Positions 1-12,650 of a stretch of DNA of 64,000 nt are shown here, piece after piece (the first letter of the stretch is position 1; the number at the start of each line of letters is the position of its first letter). Under the pieces are notes generated by a model. It had not been told where the DNA came from and did no database searches. It worked only from the letters and a program-made list of their open reading frames with translations. Both the position numbers and the translations under genes were made by a program. The DNA comes from Austropuccinia psidii (lineage: Eukaryota; Basidiomycota; Pucciniomycetes; Pucciniales; Sphaerophragmiaceae): positions 64,374,937 through 64,438,936 of the forward strand of contig JALGQZ010000001.1 of NCBI GenBank assembly GCA_023105745.1, in the 5' to 3' direction.

Positions 1-337
1 TTAATCATGAAACCCACGCTCAATCAATGGTTATCTTGCTTTGGAAAGTGAAACCAAATTGAGCCCAAAAGGACAAATCTATGGAAGCTTCCCCGCGAAT
101 AACCGCACCAAGGCCAAGCCCATGGGTCTGAAAGTCATTTACAATGCTCTCGAATTTAGTGTTAATCTTCTTGAAAGAGTCTGTCAGAATCCAAATAAGA
201 AGAATAGCGGTGGATTAGTATGAGTTTTTTATTCTTTTCATCTGAATGGAAACTTTTATCTTCGCTGCGACAGATTTCGAAAACAAAATGAAAATACTGA
301 CCAGAGGAGCGTTTCTCGATTGTAGGATAATCAACAA

Positions 338-688
338 TCACGCGAAGAACGGCTTCAAAACTGACAAGAACCTTGACGAAAGATTTGGAATACTTTCCCT
401 ACAAATCCCGTTTTCCGTGTGACGAAAAGTTAGTTTTCTGCATAGTTCAAACAAAAAACATATTAAACGCACAACAGTTTTTTCTTCACCCTCGACAGTA
501 CTGTGGAACTGGAGCGCAACTTGCTCTATTTCCTTATAGATCTCTTTTAATTTAAGATCGACATCAACGAAAGAAGATTGTTGACAAGATAAAGAAATTG
601 GTTCCTTGATCCTTTGGATTTGCCTCGCACATCCTTCAAAATCAACGCCAGTCTTATGAGGGGGCGAGTAAGGGCCGCCCAAGCTCAT
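338..688 (-). CDS. hypothetical ORF, 116 codons
   Basis: An open frame of 116 codons starts MSLGGPYSPPHKTGVDFEG. Residues about 20-60 are polar and could be helical (a stretch around KEPISLSCQQ...LKLKEIYKEIEQV). I see no known domain, signal peptide or membrane segment. It lies immediately downstream of another minus-strand open frame (685-1140), overlapping it by four bases in a different frame, so the two could be exons of one gene. No splice junction is convincing. I cannot assign a function, and it may not be a gene. Confidence 0.2.
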   Translation of the reverse strand: MSLGGPYSPPHKTGVDFEGCARQIQRIKEPISLSCQQSSFVDVDLKLKEIYKEIEQVALQFHSTVEGEEKTVVRLICFLFELCRKLTFRHTENGICRESIPNLSSRFLSVLKPFFA

Positions 689-1140
689 AACCGAAGCTGC
701 GTTTCGAAAAGAAGCAAATCAAAGTAAGAAGAAGATTGAATATTATATAGCATAGTGGCAGAGAAGACTTGCCTGCGAAAGCGAACGGAGCAATCAAGTA
801 CTTGGATAACATTTTTTATTTTTTTGAAGTGAAAATTCTGTAAAGAAATAAAGACAGACGAAAACAAGAACAGGTAAGTCTTTGGTTTTCTTGACACAAG
901 ACAAAAAACAAAGACCTCGATTAACGAAATCTCAGTGTTTTCAAGTGGCAGTACTAGTGGTGGAAACTGAGAGGATGCGAATGAGGGAGGATGGCTACGG
1001 GAAAACTCCAAGCTTTTATACCACAATACGAAGAGCCAACAGAATCTACCTTGGCGGTCCACAACGCCAATTTTTCTTCGCAGGATATCCGCTTCAATGG
1101 AGCTTCCGACAAAACCTGCATAGGCTCTGTTAGCCCTCAT
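685..1140 (-). CDS. hypothetical ORF, 151 codons
   Basis: This is the longest open frame in the host-like segment, beginning MRANRAYAGFVGSSIEAD. The first ~60 residues have mixed composition. The C-terminal half is rich in Phe, Leu, Ser and Tyr and looks more like translated intron or spacer than folded protein. A competing plus-strand frame (991-1158) covers the same DNA, so at most one is likely real. No family is recognised. Confidence 0.18.
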   Translation of the reverse strand: MRANRAYAGFVGSSIEADILRRKIGVVDRQGRFCWLFVLWYKSLEFSRSHPPSFASSQFPPLVLPLENTEISLIEVFVFCLVSRKPKTYLFLFSSVFISLQNFHFKKIKNVIQVLDCSVRFRRQVFSATMLYNIQSSSYFDLLLFETQLRL

Positions 1141-1158
1141 GATCTAAGTCTCCATTGA
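991..1158 (+). CDS. hypothetical short ORF, 55 residues, competing with the minus-strand ORF
   Basis: The frame opens with ATG GCT and encodes a protein starting MATGKLQAFIPQYEEPTES, ending in TGA at 1156-1158. Its composition (Ser, Asp, Glu, Asn and few hydrophobic runs) resembles a real N-terminus. Further coding-like pieces follow downstream in other frames, for example a frame through about 1395-1482 ending LLNRLVEMPQNAIKKAENE and one near 1740-1869. A plus-strand gene with short introns, or a frameshifted pseudogene, is therefore possible. Function is unknown. Confidence 0.2.
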   Translation: MATGKLQAFIPQYEEPTESTLAVHNANFSSQDIRFNGASDKTCIGSVSPHDLSLH

Positions 1159-2150
1159 GATTTGTCATTCTACCGATGACCCTCTCCTTAATTCTTGTGG
1201 TTTGGCACAATCTTTACAATCAACTTTGGCTTGGCGAGACTAGAAAAACAACCTATTGTGAGACCAGCCTGCATAGCAAGGGCACTGTACAGCCTTGAAA
1301 AGAAGTTCTAGCTTTTGTTGAAATAGTTCCAAAAGCAATCCGTCAGCTGACTTAAATTTTTCGTCTTACTGACGCCGCATTGCGTCTTACTTGAAAACCC
1401 TGGGACGAAAAAGGGATCAATTGTTAAACCGACTAGTGGAAATGCCACAAAACGCTATAAAAAAAGCAGAAAATGAATGATCTGCAACGTGCCCAACTCG
1501 AACCAGCCTTAGCTCAAGATAACCGGAAAAATTCTGAGTTATTCCTTCACTTTTCCAAAGTAGATACTTCTCTGAACCCCCTTACGGCTAATAAGATCTG
1601 AATCACGGGAACAAATAAAGCGAGACGAGACCAAAACCAAATCTCAATAAGCGAGATCTGTGGAATATCTGGCATCCAATTGCGAACTTAACTGTCGACA
1701 AGAGGAGATTTGCTTTCGATTTTGTTATTTTCTTTTGAAGATGACGACGTCATTTTTCCGACCCTGGCATTGCGGGAAGCTGCAGTTTTAGCTAACCGCG
1801 CTATGAACGTCAGTCGAAGGCTCCATCATATGAGAACTTTCTGGGTCATTCAACATCCTTTACAAACATAACGTACTATGTTACTTATTCCTCTCCCTTC
1901 AGCTTACTAACTCCAGTTGTTGAATTTGCCTACGGCGGAGTTTAGGAATCATCGCAGCGGTCACTTCGCTGTTTCCTGTGAGGGACCCTCTGGTTGATAC
2001 CAAGCCCCCTTCGACTGTGTAGTGTGTAAGTATAGAGGTGGCGGCGCTCAGAGTTGTAAAGGCCTTCAGCGCTGGATGTATGAAAGCCGAACAAAAGCGC
2101 CCTTATGATAGGCCTGCAATGGAAGCTGCATCACCTAGAACGAAGAATTA

Positions 2151-5100
2151 GAATTATGCATGTGCAAGAAAAAAAAAGGTTCTGCAAGTAGGTAGCAGAG
2201 ACAGTAAAACTGTGATTTCTGACACTTGTTAAAACTTCACTTCACTTTTATTGCATTTTCTTTTTCGCATCAAAGAATTATTTATCAGTCTATTGCACCA
2301 ACGGCTTTTTGGTGAGCTCGTACACTGAACTGTAAGGCAAAAGACAACGCAGTTGAAGTAATGAGTTCCGAATTTAAGACCACCAAGATTTACAAAAGCA
2401 ACAGAATAATAAGCTATCGATAACTCAAGTATGAATGACTACGATAACAACCAAAAGGTGGTGTATGATGAAGAATGATAACATCGATTCTATTCAAAGT
2501 CTAGATACATCAATTAGGATTACCAAGCCCATTGCTTTAGGGGAAATGGGGTAATCCTAATAATACCTTTGTGCGACGGGTTTTTGACCTACTCTCTAAT
2601 GAATGTCATATGTGATTCTGGTCGTAGACCTTATTCTAAGAAAATTCACAACGGCGCAACCAAGAGAAGTCAAAACTGACCACTAAAAATTTAGTTTGAA
2701 GATTTCAAAATAAATACTTATGACTGAGCGCTAGCATAAAAGCCAATTTCCTTGATATTTTTTCCTATGTTAACTCGCTAGGTGGTAGTGATTGGCCATA
2801 TTTAACAAGGCTCTTCACAATATTGTCTGTCCAAAAAAAAATTCATTGGGAGGATCTGTTTCCAGAGGTAGTATTAGTTCAACAAGGGATATTACAGCAT
2901 TACGCATTCAATGATAAAATGTATATGGTTTTTCATGCAAAGCCTACAAACAGAAGTCTAACCACCATAAGGAAACCATTTCAAATAAAATTTTGAGCGC
3001 ATTTTGTTTATCTTTTCTGAATTACTGAAGATGAATGATAAAAAATCTAAAGAGGATGTCCTTAATATAGTAAACAAATCCTTTGGTCATATATTAGTTC
3101 TATAAATGGCTAGAAGGCTGAAGTTTTGATTTGAAAATGGAAGTCATAGTGAAAATTCTCCAGCTTTTGAGGTTTTCCGTAGGGGATATGTTTTATTAGA
3201 TATTTTATAGCCAGTTTCAAATTTAGAATCGCGTCAAATTAAAAATAATAATTCAAAAATATTTGATTAACAATATTGTAAAGGGTGGCTTATAACGAGG
3301 TGGTAAGATTTATAACAAAAGGTTAACTACATCGCCAGAGACTTTGTTGAGGGGATTGGGGGGGAGAGGTTGAAATTCTTCACCAATAAATATATTAGAG
3401 GCTTCCTCACTTGCACTTACCAAAGGGGTCTCAGCATTTACTTACATACTGGGTTTTTTGGTAACAACTAATAATAGAAATATTTCAGATTAATTACCCA
3501 ACAAGATAATAAAATTGCTATTCTAAATTGTGAATCATACATATCTCAATCTTTTAAAGTAACAATAAATCTAAGTTAGAAATAAGCTGACATACTTCTT
3601 GAAGCAAAGGAGCTTTTTGTGAGTAAGTTACAATTACTTTGAATTTAGCTTTTCAAAAAACTCACTTTCAACATTACTTTTAGAAAGTAATTTGACTGAG
3701 CTGTATTCAAAATACTTTGTTATTTTACATTCTTGGAAAAATACATAAAAAAGAGTTCAGGATATATTTGAAGTTTTGTTATTGTACTTCAATGTTTACT
3801 ATAAAATGATTAGAGGGCTTAAAATATGTTTGATATTTATTTCAAAAGAATCCTACTGATATTATCAAAGATGAGTCCAGACCTGATAATTAGTTGGAAA
3901 AGATATCTGAAAAATAAAGAGCTTTAAATATTGTACTGAAATATATACTTGCTTATCTAATTAATTGATTTCAATCAATATCAAGAGTGGAATTTTCATT
4001 ATTCAGATTGAATATAAGATATTATCATAGGATTGTATCTAAAATCCAAATGAATCTAAATTGTCTGATAGATATCATTGTGGAGATATTTGGGAATTAA
4101 TTGAAGGTAGACACAAATTTGTAACATTTTACCTATTTAAGCTCAGAGTAAGTTTTTTAAGTATTTCTGGAGAAAATTCTGTAATTTTAACCTCAAAACT
4201 GAAATATCAATACTAAAAAATGATGGTCATTCCACTTTTTATATAAAAGGAACTTTTATTGACTTATCAAAATTAAGCCTTTTTTCTGAAGCAAGGCTGG
4301 ATCAGAAGTACATATAGTTCAAAATAATCTATGAGGGACTACTTTATTTCAGTAACTACTGCATCTGTATAATATTTATTGCTTTCCAGCTTTTTTTCAA
4401 ATTTTACACCCTCTAAATTCAAAAATAGAACTTCTCGTGGTGAATAATTAAAGGATCTTTTGGAAATGTGTATGATAAACTGAATCTAGTCTTCTATGTA
4501 TATTTTAAAAATCAGTATCAATGTGTTCAGAAATACTGCATGATTCATATTGTATGAAGGCGCAAGCTTGTTTTTATTTAACCGGGAGATATTTTACTGA
4601 AGGAAGGGAAAAAAAGGTCATTTTTTGTTTAAGAATGAAATAAGCTTAATTCAGTGATGATTGATTATTTATTTTAGATTTTAGATTTTTTAAGGTAGTT
4701 TCATACCTTTGAGAGAATAATGACATTTCAGAGAGGAAGTAACTTAAGTAAATGAAAAAGACTTCCTGAGTGCTATTACAGTATAAGCACAGTATTGCAT
4801 GTATTTTTGGTCTTTAGGCCATGGTGATATTTGAGATCATTGAATTATGAAAGGTAATTAGATTGTCCCATTCCTCAACCCTTCTCAGTAAATTGAGTGA
4901 ATTATTACTCTTTTTTCTTTTATAATTCCCTTAATACATGTTTGAATTCTTGGATTTTACACTTAAAATTATTTTCCAACATCTTTTGTGGGAGCTTTAC
5001 TAAGACAAAAATATGTAATGAATTTTTGAAATATAATAGGTGCGTACAGGGATTTCTCACTTATCTTAGAACCCTTACATTTATCAGCTTATTCTACTAG

Positions 5101-8100
5101 AAACAGAAAGCCCATTTCACAGTGGTTTGTGCTTATAATAATTATTTTGAGTACCTCAAATAAATCTTCCTGGTTTAATCTCCAAGGACGTTGTTGAAAT
5201 ATATGAGGGAAGCTCTTTTAGAATCATATATCTTTTATCTTTATAGGCCCTTTTATGTTATGAATCCAACATTAGAGGGGAATTTGTTTAAAACACTATA
5301 TAATTTCAAGTATTCAAGAAATATAGATTGAAAATTTGAAATGAAAATTCTAATTTGGTAATTTTAGCCACACTCTGGAAGTCTTTTCTTTGAAACTTGT
5401 GGGTTTATTTCTTACTTAAGTGAGATTTAATACACTCTTTACCCTTTGTGAAAAATACCTCAAAATATAGGTTAGATTATCCTTATATTTACTTTTGTAT
5501 TTCATGTCGTATTCTTCCAGATTCAAGCTCAATGGAAGCCAAAATTGTGAAAATACCACATACACTTTCTGACCTATACCCAGAATCAATCAAAAGACAT
5601 TTACAGAAATATCTTCGCCCTCATAGATAATCTCATTCCTCTCCCACCCAGAGAAATGATTGATTGAAAGTCATTGATTATTTGAAGAATAAAAAAATAA
5701 AATAAAATGATAAATATGAGATTTAACTAAGGGAATTGCACCCAGGTTCCTCATAGTTTCTATCCTAAACTCTTAGAAACTTCCCTTCATTTAGTGTAAC
5801 TTTTGAAAAATACTAATTAAAAGCCCCACCCCAGCTTCTATAGCACAAAAATACCAGAATTAAATCTCAAATGATAAATAATTCTCAGGTTAAAAACTCC
5901 ATTAAATTCATAATTTACATAGCCACCTTAACTCAAAAATTTCCCCATAAAATTAAAAGCTATGTGATCATGTCACCAAAATTTTATCCAAAATGTATCA
6001 AGAAATGAATGAAGAATTTGAAGAAGGAATAATCACCACAAAAAATTGCTTCACCTTAAAGATGCAAGGATAATCGTAATGAAAAAGGCAGTCAGTTGAA
6101 ATATTCAAGGAGATTCCTGACCAAAAGGGAGCTCAAATGAGAGAGGAATTAATCTGGATCAAGACAGCTCCAATGGCTGCCTCTGAAATCTCCAAATTTA
6201 TCAATAGAGGATCTATTTTCTTTTCTCAAAGATTTCAACTTTTCCTCATTCAATTTACTTAGTAGTGCAATCTAACCATTACTTCACTAAGAGAAACTCC
6301 ATTATATCTCTAGTTATTTCAACTAAACTGAAACCAAGGTCTATTGTGTGATATGAATAACATCCTTCTAATTGTTTTTCCAAGCTTCTGGTCATTAAAA
6401 AAACAAAATTTACCTAGTAGCCGATATCAACAGGACTGTTTTATACAACAAAATTCTTTATAGCTGTCAAGCGACCATTTATTTGTATCAATTATCTTCA
6501 TCCTCACAACATCTAATGAGATTTATTCTCTACCACTTATATCAAAAATTTATTATTAAAAAAAACCTTTTACTATAACGAAATCTCATAAAATTTATCA
6601 AACGAAGCCCCCACAAAGTTTTACAAATCGTCCTGAAGGGTTCGTTTGTAATAATTATCGTTAAACCCTAAGATTATAGTCATGAAGGAAGTACTAACCA
6701 TAACTATCCTACGATTTATTCATAGAAAGTTTAATTGTATGGAAAAAAATAATTAAAATGAGTTCATTGTTTAAATTTATTTAATTCATCTTTGATTTTA
6801 TGGTTTTGAAAACACTTATTAATCGGAACTCCATATTCAAAAGTCCATTCACTCAATAAATATAACCTATTTTCTTGAAAATAATATATATTCATTCTTC
6901 AAGAAATGGGAGGAAATGTACTTTGTCACAATTGTTTCAATCAAGTATTAGAAACTAAAAAATAGTTCTCTTTGATTTTCCCCTCTATTGAGTAATTCTT
7001 TTGATACAAAGAAGAAGTTTTCCTAAAATACCATTATGAGACATTAATTTGAAAAAAAATGAGCCTGAGAAACAGACCTACCCTTCGTAATAATTATTCG
7101 AAATCTTTACTCATTTGGTAGCTCAGGGGTGAGCATGCTGGAGAAATCCTTAGTAACATTAATTCCCTTGAAAAATATAGAAAAATAAGCTTAAATTAAA
7201 ACAAAATCTAGTACTTCTAATTTTTTTAAAGCTCAAATTAATGTTCCTAGTAGCTTTCTAATGTTTCATTGGAAGATGAAATTCTTAGAAGATGCTAATT
7301 ATTTATTTCAAAATATTTCAATTAAGAATCAGATTTTTTCTTCAAAAAGAGACATTTTAATAAGCTATGCCTTTACAAATATTTTTGAGATAATAAAGTT
7401 TCCGCATAAAAACATTTTATTTACAAAATAGAAGAAAGAATTTCTCTATGGTTCTTTAAAAAATATAACTGGAATTTTAATATTATTTAAATTTAAATGT
7501 TTCACCAATTTAGAGGTGAATTAAAATCCAACTGGGACATTTAGAACTCTAATACTTTTTAATCCAAAAATTATATACTCAATACAAGGAAGAATTTAAA
7601 ATTATTTAATCTGATTTGTCAAATTTAAATATCACACAGATAGGAAAAGATTTCTTAATTTATTTAATAAGAAAGCAGGTCATGAAATTTGTCAAATCAA
7701 ACATTTTCCAAAAAAAATTGGGATATACATTCCAAGTAATTAATTTTTAAGTTTCTTAGAATTTGATTCTCTGTGATAAATTACAGTTTGAAGATTCCTT
7801 TTCTTGAATATTATGTTTTATTTTAGTTAAATCTTTGAACCAAAATCAAATGGAATTTTTTTATTGATACCAGTTTTTTGAAAGAATTGTTATGAGAAAA
7901 AATCAGTGTGTAATAATTTTAAAAATGAATCATAAGTTGGGAAGAGTCAATTTTTGAATAATTTTCTTCAAATTAAGACTTTATCAAGTGGCTTCATTGA
8001 GGTACGGAGACTATTTTTTGTAGGCTTCCAGCTTAATATTTGCATTTTGTTGTTGATAACTCTGAAGTTCAAAAGATTTCCAAGGGCCTTTGAGTGGAAT

Positions 8101-10514
8101 AGAGCCATCAATAATTTATATAATTTAAACTAATCAAATTGGTACTTAAGGTAAAGCACTATGAATGACAAAAAATTAAGAATTAGTGGCTCTGGATGAA
8201 ATAGACGTTGTATTTAACTGCGGTAGCTTACATTTTATATAAGTTTTTAGTCCTTGAAGTATTGCTTAAGTCTTGAATTAAAATCAGCCACATGGGAATC
8301 TATTCAACTATAGATAATTAATTGGAAGCTAGTCGTGGCTGGTACTGGTAGAAACTTAAAAATTTAGTAAAACAGGGTATTTCGTTTACAGCTTTTATTT
8401 CTAAGCTATATTGAGCTAAAGGTAAGATAAGAAAAGGACATAGAAGATAATATTATAATTATTTGCTAATTTGAAAAAAAATGAAAGAAGTGAATGTTGA
8501 TCAGACATCTTTATGGGAGTTTATATATGCTATAATTAGTAAGAATAGCCCTTAAGAGGAGTTTTAGAGATGAAATAAGTTCATTTTTCTCAGGATCACT
8601 GATATAAACGTCAATAAATGTTTCAGTAATATTTTTTTTACTATATAATAGCAAACTACTTGACGATGAAACTCCCTGTTATGGTTTTTACCGTATTAAT
8701 ACAGAAGTATCATGCTATGAACTGGTGAATTACTGCTACAGATATAATTTCTGAAATCATGTAAATCTTTGACATAGCTCAGAAGCTCATAGATATTACG
8801 TAAATGATAAAATATTTAATTTTTAATGTTTGAATATTAGTTCATTTATTATGTTAGTCATATGATATTTTTTTTCTTTCGCTATCCGGAAATTCCTTTG
8901 ATTTTTTCCCAGTCAAAATTGTCCTTCCATGGATTTTTTTCTATCTTATCATTGGTATTATTTTTATTTTTTATTTGGAAAAACCTCTTTCAAACTGAGC
9001 TGGAGATCCTAATAATGAAATATGCTCCAAATAAGCTTTGATTTCTTAGCCTTAACTATTTCTTATTCATATTAATATCAAATTTATATAAGTATAGGCT
9101 CTCATTTAAAACTACCTGGGAAGTGCACAAAAACCCCCTAATCTCAAGGAAAAGAGCCAATAAGATATTTATTAATTCAAATGGTAAGGTTATTTAGAAT
9201 TCTAAATTACAAGAAAAATGTATTAAGGATTTCAAAATCAATCTCAGCCCTCCTGAAAAAAAATTTACGAAATTTTCTAAAAATTCTAGTCGAAAATCAA
9301 ATTCACAATCACAAGGCTCAGGATCAATTTTAACATGACCTTTAATATCAATATATATAAAAACTTTAGCATAAATTGCTTTCAAATCACAAAATACCAC
9401 TGGAAAAAATTATTCAGAAGTTGATTACCAGATCTTTGAGGGAAAAAAGCATCACCTTGGATCATTGGCTTATGAGTATTGTGTTTCTAATAGTAAAAAA
9501 CTTCACAGTTATTTAAAAATAAACTTTATTTCATATTTTCTTCCTATATATTAAATGAAAATAAAGCTTAACAGCTTTTCACGGCCTCAATCAAGAATAT
9601 CCTAATTTTAAAAGATAATTAATCAATAAAAAATCTCTCTTCAACTCAAATAAAGCCCAATAAAGTTATAGAATATCATGCAGAATCAATGAGAAAAGTC
9701 TTTTTGAAATCTTCAGCCACTGAAATTCCATCTGTGGCCTGAATAATTTAGGAAGAAGACCCTAAGGCAGATTCTTTTGTACTTAACTTACAGCCAGCTC
9801 CCTCAATTAAATTAAAAGCAACACCAGGAATGGGAAATACCACCTTGCTTCTTCTGCCTGTAAACATATCCACAATATATGTTCCATTTCAACCCTTCAA
9901 ATTTTACGTGCTCCCAAACTCTTATAATTTTTCTTATTGGATATAATCCTCATTTTTCTCAACCATCTTCAATTAAACATCCCCAATTAAAGATTCTTGA
10001 ACCCCAAAATCCACAACAAGGCCTCCCAAAAATGAATTACAAAAGATCAAAAGATGCTCTTTTCCAAGGCACATAAAATGTCTCATAAGTGTCACAAAGA
10101 TCCTGTGAAATCAATATATTATTTTTTCCAAACATAAATTGATTGTTTTTACAATATTGCTTAAGCAGATACTATTATTTAATTTCTCACTTGAGCAGAC
10201 ATCCAAATCCTTTCTTAGTATCAAAATTAAATGAAAATTGATGAAAATTGAGAAAAATATCCTTAAGTTATTCTTTCAATCTTGAAAAGAGCTCTTTAAG
10301 CCATTAGAACTCGAGCTCTCAATAGTACCTTTCACTGATAGAATAATCACAACCAAATTTGATGCCATTTTTTTGAAGGCAAGAAATTGTAAGTAGTTTT
10401 AGAATTATGAAATTAGTACTTAATTACTGGATTTTTTTCTGACTAAAGTAAATATGATTCTCTTTTCTATCAAACAATAGGCCACATCCTCATAAAAAAT
10501 TATCAAAAAACTGA
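2151..10514. other. AT-rich intergenic DNA, no recognisable gene
   Basis: This is 8.4 kb of strongly AT-rich sequence with stops in all frames every few codons. The longest frames (4897-5100 and 5448-5630 on plus, 9194-9400 on minus, 9879-10076 on plus) have low-complexity composition and no motif. I could not match it to the LTRs or pol genes elsewhere in the window. It probably consists of older, fully decayed transposon sequence, which I cannot prove by eye. Confidence 0.6.
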
Positions 10515-10519
10515 GGTAA

Positions 10520-12277
10520 TGTGAGCCTTAGAGGTATTTTCATATATCCAAAATACCACAAAAAATTCAAGTAAGTTAAAATTCAAAATAAAACTTTCAT
10601 TTTTAAATAGAAGAAATAAATAAATATAAATTAAATACATAGATATAAAAAGAAAACTCATAATAAATATTTAATAATAAATTTACATCAAATTCTAAGA
10701 ATGTAAAAATATATTTTTACTTGAAATAATAAGGCAAAAATGAATTTTTATCAAAAATATTAAAAAGAAAATACTTTTTTGGAAAAAAGTAAATAAAAAT
10801 TATTATATGCTTTTTTCCAATAAATATATATATGAAGATTATTTCAAAATTGGATTCCTCATTAAAACTTAGGTGGGGTCACCTCTGAGGGAAAATTCTG
10901 TAACTCAACTCTAAATAACCTTAAAACAAGTTTTTAGTATTTTTTGTAGGAAAATCTGAAATTCCTCAAAACCTTAATTGAATTTGGACCACTGGTGGTT
11001 TCAACCATCAATTTGTATGTTAAAATTGAGTGGTGGTGTGTAGCTTAGAATTTAAGAGGAATTGAAGTATTTTCAATTGAAATGTCAAAATGTTTGTGTG
11101 TATTACATATGTGGGCTTAAATTTGCATATGTGGAATTAATAGTTACAGTTGTGTACTGGGACTCTCCAAATGAACTACATGTGTAAATTTTAAGTATAG
11201 TAAATGATGAGGAATTGAAGAAAAAATAAATTGGAAAGACTAATTTTGGGTGGAAAATGAATATTGGCTCCAAGAGTGCCAGACTCCACCAAATTCATGG
11301 AAAATCTAAGAAATTTTGGCCAGGAATCGAGTCACAGGGTCTGGGACTCAATTGATGATGAGGTTTTGTTACCAACCATGGAGGTTTTAACTGTTTCCAA
11401 GAGGATAAAACTACCTATAAGCTAGAAGAAAAAACTTGATAAAAACATTTTTAACTAGTTTTAAGGTCTCCTATACACATTATGAAATGTTTTGAAGGCT
11501 ATAAACCAAGTATTACTATAGCAATGGCTGGTTTAAGAAGCCAAAATGGCTAAAACCAGCCCTTTTTGGGTCCAAAACAGGGTTCAATGATGCCATTATT
11601 GGACTTGATGTAGTCAGTGTGTTTCTCACTACTAATTGGAGTAAATTTTACTTTTAGAGTAAGAGATTTGGTGGCTATAAAACAATTCCTTTTTTGCCCC
11701 ACTTTTCTCTTCATGTTGGAATCTTTTCCTTTTATAGTAAGTTTAAACACAGTTGAAACAATAAATAAAATATTCCAACCAATAGTTTTTGATAATTTTA
11801 ATACTTTAAACCATGTGAAGAAATAATTATAATTATCTTTCGTGACTCTTATAATCATTTTTACCCTTGAACCACCCCAGAAGTGAATAAAAGAATCTTT
11901 GATCACTTTTAGCTTTGTCACTTTTTTTCAAATTGATTCTGGTAATTTTTGGGTGTTTTTTCTCTTTCATAGCCAGTCTATAGACTCTGTTCTCATATTA
12001 ATTTACTTAAGTTCCTTGCTCAATGAATTCCAATTGAAATTTCTGTTGTAGCCTTCAATATCTCTTGTAGAATCTTTTGGATCAATTTTTACTGTTGGTA
12101 AATTAATAAACATTTACAATATGATTATTTTATACTCAAAAAGTTAAAAAAATGAAATTTGGTGTGCCTTTCTCTTGAGAATATTAAAATGACTATTTTT
12201 TAATTTTACCTTGAGCAAATCTTGAGGACATTAAATGTACTTGATTTTCAATCAAAGTTTCATATTCAAACCTTAGA
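10520..12277 (+). mobile_element. solo LTR H of a Ty3/gypsy element
   Basis: It begins TGTGAGCCTTAGAGG and ends TTCAAACCTTAGA; the expected terminal CA has become GA. Both sides carry the same five bases, GGTAA (10515-10519 and 12278-12282), a clean target-site duplication. There is no internal region, so this is a solo LTR left by LTR-LTR recombination. It shares long similarity with LTR G (37363-39169) in the opposite orientation; for example, 11323-11360 here matches the reverse complement of about 38300-38345. Confidence 0.88.
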
Positions 12278-12282
12278 GGTAA

Positions 12283-12650
12283 CCACAAGATATGATGTTA
12301 GTAATATAATAAAATTAATACTAGATCCTCTTTGTATCATTTTTAATATTTTCTGGTAAAGAAATAATTAATTGATTATAAATCTCTGTTGGTCACAAAG
12401 ATTTTAACTTTCAGTAATTGGGCAAAATGGACACTTTTTGAGGAATAGATTTCCTTATTGTTCATAAATTTTTACACTGTATTTATGATTAAACCACAGT
12501 ATAAAAATCATTACAAAGCAGAAGCTGGTCAAATTCAAACACAAATTAAATAGATTATGAATTCTAATAATACCTTGGTTGGATTATAGTATTGCATGGC
12601 TAAATTAGTTCAGAAAAATCTTGAATCATTGCAGTTTAATATAGCTAAAG
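12283..12650. other. AT-rich spacer between solo LTRs H and I
   Basis: No ORF, repeat boundary or motif was recognised here. Confidence 0.5.

Larger units (their letters stand above)
1..2150. other. CpG-rich, probably host genic segment, gene structure unresolved
   Basis: This segment is visibly richer in G+C and in CG dinucleotides than anything to its right; 961-1140 alone holds eight CGs. It lacks the LTR and pol motifs that fill the rest of the window. Short open stretches with protein-like composition occur on both strands: plus 41-223, 991-1158, about 1395-1482, 1454-1597 and about 1737-1869, and minus 338-1140. Their frames do not join without introns or frameshifts, and I recognise no protein family. 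It may be a multi-exon rust gene, the ends of two genes, or a pseudogene. Open frames are also longer by chance in less AT-rich DNA, so none is secure. Confidence 0.45.

Noticed and set aside
11550..11921. A 123-codon minus ORF and an opposing 69-codon plus ORF.
   Set aside because: They lie inside solo LTR H; the homologous region of G has stops, so they are chance frames.
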